The notes below the pieces were generated by a model. It worked only from the letters and a program-made list of their open reading frames with translations. It was not told the origin of the DNA and did not search any database. The position numbers and the translations under genes were made by a program. Of a DNA stretch of 64,000 bases, positions 38,778 to 45,490 are shown one piece after another (the stretch's first letter is position 1; every line of letters begins with the position of its first letter). The stretch is from Pseudomonas sp. SID14000. Lineage in GTDB: Bacteria; Pseudomonadota; Gammaproteobacteria; Pseudomonadales; Pseudomonadaceae. Location of the stretch: assembly GCF_002165135.1 (NCBI RefSeq), contig NZ_NFZQ01000011.1:1-64000 (forward strand). Direction: 5' to 3'.

Positions 38778-41153
38778 TCAGACCGCGCCCTGGCCTTCGG
38801 CCAGGTAGAACCAGGTTTCGAGCACCGAGTCCGGGTTCAGCGACACGCTGTCGATGCCCTGCTCCATCAGCCACTTGGCCAGGTCAGGATGGTCCGATGG
38901 CCCCTGGCCGCAGATGCCGATGTACTTGCCAGCCTTGTTGCACGCGGCAATGGCGTTGGCCAACAGCTTCTTCACCGCCGGGTTACGCTCGTCGAACAGG
39001 TGGGCAATGATGCCCGAGTCACGGTCCAGGCCCAGGGTCAGCTGAGTCAGGTCGTTGGAGCCGATCGAGAATCCGTCGAAGTATTCCAGGAATTCTTCGG
39101 CGAGGATGGCGTTGGACGGCAGTTCGCACATCATGATTACGCGCAGGCCGTTGTCGCCGCGGGCCAGGCCGTTTTCGGCGAGCAGGTCGACGACCTGGCT
39201 GGCTTCGCCCAGGGTACGCACGAACGGCACCATGATCTCGACGTTGGTCAGGCCCATCTCGTTGCGCACGCGCTTCAGGGCACGGCACTCGAGCTCGAAG
39301 CAGTCACGGAACGATTCGCTGATGTAACGCGAAGCACCACGGAAGCCCAGCATCGGGTTTTCTTCTTCCGGCTCGTACAGCTTGCCGCCGATCAGGTTGG
39401 CGTACTCGTTGGACTTGAAGTCCGACAGGCGCACGATGACCTTTTTCGGGTAGAAGGCCGCAGCCAGGGTGCTGATGCCCTCGACCAGCTTCTCGACATA
39501 GAAGCCTACCGGGTCGTTGTAGCCGGCGATGCGCTTGTCGACGCTGTCTTTCAGGTCGGCTGGCAGGCCGGCGTAGTTCAGCAGTGCCTTGGGGTGCACG
39601 CCGATCATGCGGTTGATGATGAACTCCAGGCGCGCCAGGCCGACACCTGCGTTGGGCAACTGGGCGAAATCGAAGGCGCGGTCCGGGTTGCCGACGTTCA
39701 TCATGATCTTGAACGGCAGGTCGGGCATGGCGTCGACCGAGTTCTGCTTGACGTCAAAGCCCAGCTCGCCCTCGAAGATGAAGCCGGTGTCGCCTTCGGC
39801 ACAGGACACGGTCACACCCTGGCCGTCTTTGAGTACCTGGGTGGCATTGCCGCAACCGACCACGGCCGGAATGCCCAGCTCACGGGCGATGATCGCCGCG
39901 TGGCAGGTACGCCCGCCACGGTTGGTGACGATGGCGCTGGCGCGCTTCATCACCGGTTCCCAGTCCGGGTCGGTCATGTCGGAGACCAGCACATCACCTG
40001 GCTGGACCTTGTCCATTTCCGATACGTCGTTGATCACGCGGACCTTGCCGGCGCCAATGCGCTGGCCAATGGCACGGCCTTCGACCAGTACGGTGCCCTT
40101 CTCTTTGAGCAGGTAGCGTTCCATGACGTTGGCGCTGGAGCGGCTCTTCACCGTCTCGGGGCGCGCCTGGACGATGTACAGCTTGCCGTCGTCACCGTCC
40201 TTGGCCCACTCGATGTCCATCGGGCGCTGGTAGTGCTGCTCGATGATCATGGCCTGCTTGGCCAGCTCACTGACCTCGGCATCGGTCAGGCAGAAGCGCG
40301 CGCGCTCGGCGCGGTCCACTTCGACGGTCTTGACCGAACGGCCGGCCTTGGCTTCTTCGCCGTAGACCATCTTGATCGCCTTGCTGCCCAGGTTGCGGCG
40401 CAGGATGGCCGGGCGGCCGGCCTGCAAGGTGTTCTTGTGCACGTAGAATTCGTCAGGGTTGACCGCACCCTGCACCACGGTTTCGCCCAGGCCGTAGGCG
40501 CCGGTGATGAACACTACGTCGCGGAAGCCCGACTCGGTGTCGAGGGTGAACATGACGCCTGCAGTGCCGGTTTCGGAACGGACCATGCGCTGCACGCCGG
40601 CGGACAGGGCCACCAGCTTGTGGTCGAAGCCCTGGTGCACGCGGTAGGCAATGGCACGGTCGTTGAACAGCGAGGCGAACACTTCCTTGGCCGCGCGGAT
40701 CACGTTGTCGACACCACGGATGTTGAGGAAGGTTTCCTGCTGGCCGGCGAACGAGGCGTCCGGCAGGTCTTCGGCAGTGGCCGAGGAACGTACGGCAACG
40801 GCCATGTTCTCGTTGCCGGCGGCCATTTCGGCGAAGGCCGCACGGATTTCGCTATCAAGACGCGGCGGGAAGTCGGCTTCCATGACCCACTGGCGAATCT
40901 GCGCACCGGTCTTGGTCAGGGCATTGATGTCATCGACATCGAGTGCATCGAGCGCGGCATGGATACGGTCGTTGAGACCACTCTGTTCGAGAAAATCGCG
41001 GTACGCCTGCGCCGTAGTGGCAAAGCCGCCCGGCACCGATACACCAGCACCTGCAAGGTTGCTGATCATCTCGCCCAGGGATGCGTTCTTGCCCCCCACA
41101 TGCTCCACATCATGGACGCCGAGCTTTTCGAGGGAAACTACGTACTCTACCAA
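38778..41153 (-). CDS. ppsA: Phosphoenolpyruvate synthase
   Basis: Makes PEP from pyruvate and ATP (with AMP and Pi as products) for gluconeogenesis. 791 residues if started at TTG 41153, which has GGAGG 7 nt upstream and the canonical start VEYVVSLEKLGVHDVEHVGG; the TTG at 41180 has no such support. Motifs: the ATP-grasp-type nucleotide domain (SSATAEDLPDASFAGQQETF), the phospho-histidine in GGRTCHAAIIARELG, and the PEP-binding C-terminal domain (SIGSNDLTQLTLGLDRDSG). The prophage lies directly upstream, so the native promoter region, and normally the divergent regulator ppsR, must be on its far side. Confidence 0.95.
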   Translation of the reverse strand: MVEYVVSLEKLGVHDVEHVGGKNASLGEMISNLAGAGVSVPGGFATTAQAYRDFLEQSGLNDRIHAALDALDVDDINALTKTGAQIRQWVMEADFPPRLDSEIRAAFAEMAAGNENMAVAVRSSATAEDLPDASFAGQQETFLNIRGVDNVIRAAKEVFASLFNDRAIAYRVHQGFDHKLVALSAGVQRMVRSETGTAGVMFTLDTESGFRDVVFITGAYGLGETVVQGAVNPDEFYVHKNTLQAGRPAILRRNLGSKAIKMVYGEEAKAGRSVKTVEVDRAERARFCLTDAEVSELAKQAMIIEQHYQRPMDIEWAKDGDDGKLYIVQARPETVKSRSSANVMERYLLKEKGTVLVEGRAIGQRIGAGKVRVINDVSEMDKVQPGDVLVSDMTDPDWEPVMKRASAIVTNRGGRTCHAAIIARELGIPAVVGCGNATQVLKDGQGVTVSCAEGDTGFIFEGELGFDVKQNSVDAMPDLPFKIMMNVGNPDRAFDFAQLPNAGVGLARLEFIINRMIGVHPKALLNYAGLPADLKDSVDKRIAGYNDPVGFYVEKLVEGISTLAAAFYPKKVIVRLSDFKSNEYANLIGGKLYEPEEENPMLGFRGASRYISESFRDCFELECRALKRVRNEMGLTNVEIMVPFVRTLGEASQVVDLLAENGLARGDNGLRVIMMCELPSNAILAEEFLEYFDGFSIGSNDLTQLTLGLDRDSGIIAHLFDERNPAVKKLLANAIAACNKAGKYIGICGQGPSDHPDLAKWLMEQGIDSVSLNPDSVLETWFYLAEGQGAV

Positions 41154-41209
41154 GGTGAACCCTCCGGTTACTGAGCGCAAACCCTTGTATCTGTTGGAGG
41201 TCTGCGCTG
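41154..41209. other. Probable prophage attachment end (attL-type) region
   Basis: The only sequence between the ppsA start and int, 56 nt. It holds the ppsA ribosome binding site (CGGAGG on minus) and the int ribosome binding site (GGAGG, 41196-41200). The crossover must lie here or very near it, but the core cannot be defined because the other end of the prophage is outside the window. No tRNA gene is present, unlike many integrase targets. Confidence 0.55.
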
Positions 41210-42706
41210 ATGAGTCTGTTAGTAAACGATGCCGATGTTAAGATGGTGTTAGAAAACTGTCACCAGGTCTTATGCCCTCTGGCGTCCCCGTGGGTATACC
41301 GCCGAGCGGGAGGAGTCTACTACCTTCGCCTGCGTCCTGCAGGAGTCTCTAAGCAGACTTTGACGATTTCACTACGTACACGCCACCGAGAAACTGCAAT
41401 GCGCTACAGCCGCCGAATCGAGGCCGCCCTCAAAGTGTTCCATTTAGAGCACGCTGAAGACACATGGGAGACCCTGGTAGTTCCTCTTCGGGAGCTGGCA
41501 GAAAGCCTCCTTTGGCAGCTTGTTTCCAGTGACGACAGGACCGCAATTAGCCTGGAATACTCTGAATTGCTGGAGGATCTCCAGATGATTCAGGAAGGTA
41601 GTCCAATGACCGTTGATCGTGTCAAGGCTATTAAAACCGGTGTCCGCATCGTCATGGCTGCCCAGGAACGACTCCACAGGGGTGACCCTACGCCACTCGC
41701 GAACATCATCGAGGAGCTCCAGGCCCAGGAGAATCCAAAGGCACCAGTGAGTGCCCCTGCAGCCCAGCCTCAAGAAACCCAGGAAGGTGTTCCGGATGTT
41801 GTCACTGTGTCCCTTCTGGGTGTCCTCTACCTGGAGGAGCAATCGGACCAGCTCGCTCCGGCATCCATCAGGGATATGAAGTCCGCCTTCAAGACCCTGG
41901 CAGAGGCCCTCACGGATCCCTCGACAGGCAAGGAGCTAAACCTCAAGACCCACACCCGTGCGGATATGGTGAAGCTCAAGGCGCGCCTCCAGGACGGCCG
42001 CAAGCCTCTCACGGTCAACAAGTTGCTCACCCGATTGGGGACCCTTCTCACTTGGGCAGAGAACAACAGCTACATTGAGAAGGCTTTCAACAAGGGCCTG
42101 AAGATCAGCAAAGGCGCAGAGAGCGGCCGGAAGGCGTTCACAGAGGCGCAGTTGGCTACCTTGATGAAGGCTATGGGAGAGCTACCGGTGTCCTCGTGGA
42201 AGCGCTGGGCGATGTCCCTCGGGGCTATCACTGGGGCGCGTATCGGTGAGATTTATCAGTTGACCAAAGCGGATGTCCGCAGGATTGGCGATGAATGGGT
42301 CATTGACCTGAATACCAACGAAGACAAGACCCTCAAGAATAAACACTCGGAGCGTGTGGTCCCTCTCACGGACGGAGCCCTCGGGTTTGACCTCAAGGCA
42401 TTCCTTGAGTACGTGAAGGTCCTCGAAGGGGACAAGCTCTTTGACCGTGTGGCCCACAACTTCACCAGGGTTCTCAATGAGACCTTGAGGGATGTCCTGC
42501 AGCATGACTCCGGCGAAGGCTTGACGTACCACTCCCTTCGCCACTCCCTGGCCGGCTTAATGAAGCACCACGCTATTCAGGTGAGCATCGTCCAGTCCAT
42601 CCTGGGCCACAGTTCACAAACCATCACCTTCGATCTCTACGGTGGGGACTCTCGCCTGGGTGTCGGTAAGATGGCAGAGGCGCTCAAGGTCTCCTTCGGT
42701 GTATGA
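41210..42706 (+). CDS. int: Tyrosine-family phage integrase
   Basis: Site-specific recombinase for lysogenic insertion and excision. 498 residues; catalytic residues are Arg344 (GARIGEIYQ), His441-x-x-Arg444 (YHSLRHSLAG), His467 (LGHSS) and the nucleophile Tyr477 (FDLYGG). The N-terminal ~200 residues include an arm-binding-type domain (RYSRRIEAALK) and a core-binding region before the catalytic domain. ATG 41210 is preceded by GGAGG. It is the only plus-strand phage gene in view and faces the terminase gene, at the T7 right-end position. Confidence 0.92.
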   Translation: MSLLVNDADVKMVLENCHQVLCPLASPWVYRRAGGVYYLRLRPAGVSKQTLTISLRTRHRETAMRYSRRIEAALKVFHLEHAEDTWETLVVPLRELAESLLWQLVSSDDRTAISLEYSELLEDLQMIQEGSPMTVDRVKAIKTGVRIVMAAQERLHRGDPTPLANIIEELQAQENPKAPVSAPAAQPQETQEGVPDVVTVSLLGVLYLEEQSDQLAPASIRDMKSAFKTLAEALTDPSTGKELNLKTHTRADMVKLKARLQDGRKPLTVNKLLTRLGTLLTWAENNSYIEKAFNKGLKISKGAESGRKAFTEAQLATLMKAMGELPVSSWKRWAMSLGAITGARIGEIYQLTKADVRRIGDEWVIDLNTNEDKTLKNKHSERVVPLTDGALGFDLKAFLEYVKVLEGDKLFDRVAHNFTRVLNETLRDVLQHDSGEGLTYHSLRHSLAGLMKHHAIQVSIVQSILGHSSQTITFDLYGGDSRLGVGKMAEALKVSFGV

Positions 42707-42777
42707 CGTTGTAGTGAGGGTTTAAAACGGAGGAACCTGAGAGAATCTCTAAGAGTGTCTCTCAGGGATCCCCCCCT
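42707..42777. other. Int-terminase spacer: degenerate promoter-like site and 9-bp hairpin
   Basis: On minus, TTTTAAACCCTCACTA at 42713-42728 matches the upstream half of the phage promoters but lacks TAGG, so it may be a decayed copy. Between it and the phiOR-like promoter, CCTGAGAGA (42736-42744) and TCTCTCAGG (42758-42766) form a perfect 9-bp stem with a 13-nt loop. The stem would lie near the 5' end of a phiOR transcript or after int. No T run follows, so its terminator status is unclear. Confidence 0.55.
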
Positions 42778-42804
42778 CCCCCTAATAGTGAGGGGTTTTG
42801 AGCC
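42778..42804 (-). promoter_or_regulatory. Phage RNA polymerase promoter, phiOR-like
   Basis: On minus: AAAACCCCTCACTATTAGGG. It shares the core CCTCACTAWTAG with four other sites in the prophage and lies after the large terminase stop, as phiOR does in T7. It reads through the int gene on the antisense strand toward ppsA. Confidence 0.8.
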
Positions 42805-42818
42805 CCTCTTGACAGGCT

Positions 42819-44555
42819 TTAAAAGATGTAGTTGGAACCTCCCCCTTCATCCTCCCATGTGATGGTAACGTCCCCTCCCAGGCTCAGGACCAGACGATCC
42901 TCATAGCCGGCCAGGTCGTTCTCCATGTGCTTCTCCAGGAATTCCTGAAGCATCTCCTCGGATCCCTTGCCAGAATCCTTCTCCATGCTCTCCACGAAGA
43001 ACTGGACGCCAATCGCCAGGGCATCGAGGCGGTCGTCATGCTTGAGTGCTCCTCGGTCACGGGTGAGCCTCGTGAGCTGGTACAAGCCGCAATAGGAAAG
43101 GTCAAAGTTGCCCTCGTGGTTCTTAGCGGTCCGATAGTCCTCCTCCACAACGGCCTCATTGAGGACCAGCTTGTGGGACCCCATCACAGGCTCCAGAACG
43201 TCCGCAATGCGTTGTTCCTTCTGGCCCTTGGACTTCACCTCGGTGATAGTGCATGGGTGGATCCTGGCCATCACAGGGCCGAACAGCTTCAGATACATAC
43301 CGTCACCGAAGTTACCCTCAATGACTACCTCGTTGACCTTCCACTTCTTCCCGATCCGTGCCAGGGCTTCCAGGGTGGAGTCCTCATAACCGCCCCGGTA
43401 ACCACCCCACTCCATCAGGAAGAGGTAGCCATTGAGCTGATAGAGAACCGCATAGCCCGTCTCGTCCTTGCCGCGCCCCGAGGGGTCCAGCACCAGGATC
43501 TTGCTCTGGTACTCGGCAATCGAACTGTCCACACTCTGATAGCGGTGGAAGCGGTCGCCGGATAGGCCCACGTTGGGAAGCGTAGGGATCTCGTTCGCAT
43601 TGTTTGGGAGCCATTGGAAGCTCAGGGGTGCCCTTTCCGTCTCCAGGGCCGCCACGATGAAATCTCGCAGCCTCAGAGGGTAACGCTGGGCATCCGAGAG
43701 GTTCGGATTGAGCATGAACTGGAGGGCGAAGCCACCGGCACCATAGGAGAGCTCACGCTCACGCAGGTCCTCGTCATCGAATCGAACGGGGTCCGTGGGC
43801 TTCCAATACACACCGTCCGGGTCCGCCATGAGCTCCGCCATGAGCATCGGAGCCAGGCGATGGCCATAGCTCTCCAGGTCCTTGGCGTCCTTCGGGTATC
43901 GAGCCGGCCAGATGGTGGTGGTGTAGCCACGCTTCTCCAGGAGGCGATAGAGCGTCATCTCGGTCTGAGGCGTGCCCAGGTAGATGATGGTGCCCTCAGG
44001 CTTCAGGATTGCGTCGAACTCCTTCACGAGCTCAGACAGGCGCTCACGGGCGAGCTGGGTGGCCGAGTTGTTCGGGACCTCCACGTCATCCGCGATTAGG
44101 ATGTCCGCTCGGGAACCGGTGAGCTGCCCAGTGATGCCCACGGACTTCACCGATGGAGAGTGGTCGGGCGATGCCGGCCCCACGTCGAAGCTGATAGTAG
44201 AGTCCCGCTGGCCAGGCTTAGGCTTGAGCTCGTGGAGAAACGGAAGGAGGTCGATAATGCGCTTGATGAACACGGAGTTGGCATCCGCTCGTTCTTTGGA
44301 CGCCGACACGATCATGAACTTTAGGTTGGGGTTCTTCCAGAGCATCCAGACAACGAATGCGCAGGTGATGAACGACTTCCCGATACCACGGAATGCCTGG
44401 AGGATGAATCGCCGGTTATCACCAGCGGCCAACTTCCTGGCCATATCAATTTGACACTTTGTGGGCTTGGGTAACTTCAGGGCCATCCAGAGGACGAAGA
44501 GGAATGCAACAAAGTTGTCCTTCATTCTCTGGAGGTTAAGAGCATCCTTGCTCAT
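42819..44555 (-). CDS. 19: Terminase large subunit (T7 gp19-like)
   Basis: Packaging motor ATPase and nuclease. 578 residues from ATG 44555 (GGAGG 5 nt upstream). The ATPase P-loop reads FRGIGKSF (residues 55-62), as in T7 gp19, Walker B is ILIADDVE (~145-152), and the nuclease-type domain begins near VLDPSGRGKDETGYAV. It is the last gene of the T7-type late block on minus, next to the phiOR-like promoter. Confidence 0.95.
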   Translation of the reverse strand: MSKDALNLQRMKDNFVAFLFVLWMALKLPKPTKCQIDMARKLAAGDNRRFILQAFRGIGKSFITCAFVVWMLWKNPNLKFMIVSASKERADANSVFIKRIIDLLPFLHELKPKPGQRDSTISFDVGPASPDHSPSVKSVGITGQLTGSRADILIADDVEVPNNSATQLARERLSELVKEFDAILKPEGTIIYLGTPQTEMTLYRLLEKRGYTTTIWPARYPKDAKDLESYGHRLAPMLMAELMADPDGVYWKPTDPVRFDDEDLRERELSYGAGGFALQFMLNPNLSDAQRYPLRLRDFIVAALETERAPLSFQWLPNNANEIPTLPNVGLSGDRFHRYQSVDSSIAEYQSKILVLDPSGRGKDETGYAVLYQLNGYLFLMEWGGYRGGYEDSTLEALARIGKKWKVNEVVIEGNFGDGMYLKLFGPVMARIHPCTITEVKSKGQKEQRIADVLEPVMGSHKLVLNEAVVEEDYRTAKNHEGNFDLSYCGLYQLTRLTRDRGALKHDDRLDALAIGVQFFVESMEKDSGKGSEEMLQEFLEKHMENDLAGYEDRLVLSLGGDVTITWEDEGGGSNYIF

Positions 44556-44564
44556 GGGCACCTC

Positions 44565-45029
44565 CTACTTGTCGGTTGTATTGTCTCCTTGAAGAACTCG
44601 AATCACGTCCTGAAGCGCTGTTACTTGCTCGTCAGCTTTTCGGGCTTGTCCAATAAGAAATTCAGAAGATCGGTCTGATAGCTCGGCTTTGCCATCAAGC
44701 TCGCGTCCACGGTCACCTGTGACTGCGGCGACTTTGGCGTCGGCAAGTTCGATCCGCAGCCTGTAACCAGCGTCATGCAGAGCACCGATAGTGCTGGCAG
44801 TAGTCGCAGAGCTTTCCGCCTGCTGCGCGACGTATCGCTGGGCAATCGCATAGATTTCTCCTTGCATCCCTTGGCGAACCTGGTCGGTTCTTTGGAATGC
44901 TGTTAGTTGGTCTTCGAGGGCTTCTTTGGTGGCGGCACTGTCCCGGTAGAGATATCCACTACCGAACGCCAGGGCCAGCAACAAAAAAGCCCCCACTACT
45001 TTCGCAATGAGGGCTTGAAGTACTTGCAT
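44565..45029 (-). CDS. 18.5: Inner-membrane spanin subunit (Rz, T7 gp18.5-like)
   Basis: 154 residues: a short cytoplasmic start, one transmembrane helix (VVGAFLLLALAFGSGYLY, ~11-28) and a long Gln/Ala/Glu-rich helical periplasmic part typical of i-spanins. With the outer-membrane lipoprotein encoded inside it, it fuses inner and outer membranes at lysis. The start ATG at 45029 follows the small terminase stop by 2 nt; no strong ribosome binding site, so translational coupling is likely. Confidence 0.88.
   Translation of the reverse strand: MQVLQALIAKVVGAFLLLALAFGSGYLYRDSAATKEALEDQLTAFQRTDQVRQGMQGEIYAIAQRYVAQQAESSATTASTIGALHDAGYRLRIELADAKVAAVTGDRGRELDGKAELSDRSSEFLIGQARKADEQVTALQDVIRVLQGDNTTDK
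44621..44851 (-). CDS. 18.7: Outer-membrane spanin lipoprotein Rz1, nested in Rz
   Basis: 76 residues in a different frame fully inside the Rz gene. The start ATG 44851 has AAGGAG 7 nt upstream. A basic N-terminus, hydrophobic stretch and lipobox LVTGC with Cys32 as the acylation site are followed by a proline-containing mature peptide (SNLPTPKSPQSQ). The nested arrangement is the same as lambda Rz/Rz1 and T7 18.5/18.7. Confidence 0.85.
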   Translation of the reverse strand: MRLPSDTSRSRRKALRLLPALSVLCMTLVTGCGSNLPTPKSPQSQVTVDASLMAKPSYQTDLLNFLLDKPEKLTSK

Positions 45030-45031
45030 GG

Positions 45032-45277
45032 TCAGTGCCTTACGAGTTCGTCTTCTGTGAGCTCCGGAACTTGGTCCAGGGCCGCAGCCAGTTCCCCGAG
45101 GAGGCCAGCATCCGGTTGCAGTCGCTGAATGGCGAACTTATGGCGCTCCAGGAGTTTCCCGATGGCGTTATAAAGCTGCGGGGTTCGCCTGTCGGGATCC
45201 CGAAGATCGGACAGCATGTTCCTGGCGGTATCTGTATCGAGAGCCTGGAGAAGTTGCAGTAACACGTCCTGAGGCAT
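45032..45277 (-). CDS. 18: Small terminase subunit (T7 gp18-like)
   Basis: 81 residues (T7 gp18 is 89), acidic and helical, with the region LLERHKFAIQRLQPDAG. AGGAGG precedes the ATG at 45277. It recognises concatemer DNA and stimulates the large subunit in T7. Position between holin and spanin genes fits T7 order exactly; sequence resemblance alone is modest. Confidence 0.8.
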   Translation of the reverse strand: MPQDVLLQLLQALDTDTARNMLSDLRDPDRRTPQLYNAIGKLLERHKFAIQRLQPDAGLLGELAAALDQVPELTEDELVRH

Positions 45278-45278
45278 A

Positions 45279-45479
45279 TCAACCTCCTTGTTGTGGTGTC
45301 GTGCGGACAGCCTTATAGACGGCCAGGCCGGTCATCACGAGGGAATAGAGGATTGCGGAGGCATAAAACCATTCGTTCATGGTCATGCCGAATATGAGGC
45401 GACTCGCAGCGTCTGCGGCAGCCGCCCCAGCAACGGGGGTCGCTTGGACCACACCGTTGTTGAAGTCGATCTGGATCAT
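45279..45479 (-). CDS. 17.5: Class II holin (T7 gp17.5-like)
   Basis: 66 residues with the T7 pattern M-x3-DFNN...A-P-x-x-G...ADAASRLIFGMTMNEWFYASAILYSLVMTG: an N-terminal polar part, hydrophobic middle and basic end. In T7 it triggers host lysis with endolysin gp3.5. GGGGGAC precedes the ATG; its stop is adjacent to the terS start. Confidence 0.88.
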   Translation of the reverse strand: MIQIDFNNGVVQATPVAGAAAADAASRLIFGMTMNEWFYASAILYSLVMTGLAVYKAVRTTPQQGG

Positions 45480-45490
45480 TAAGTCCCCCT

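Noticed and set aside
38889..41174. 761-codon plus-strand frame opposite ppsA
   Set aside because: Antisense shadow of ppsA with His/Gln/Val-rich composition and no family resemblance.
45040..45282. Alternative 80-codon minus frame overlapping the small terminase gene
   Set aside because: The other frame has AGGAGG at its start and fits T7 gp18 size and position; this one has neither.
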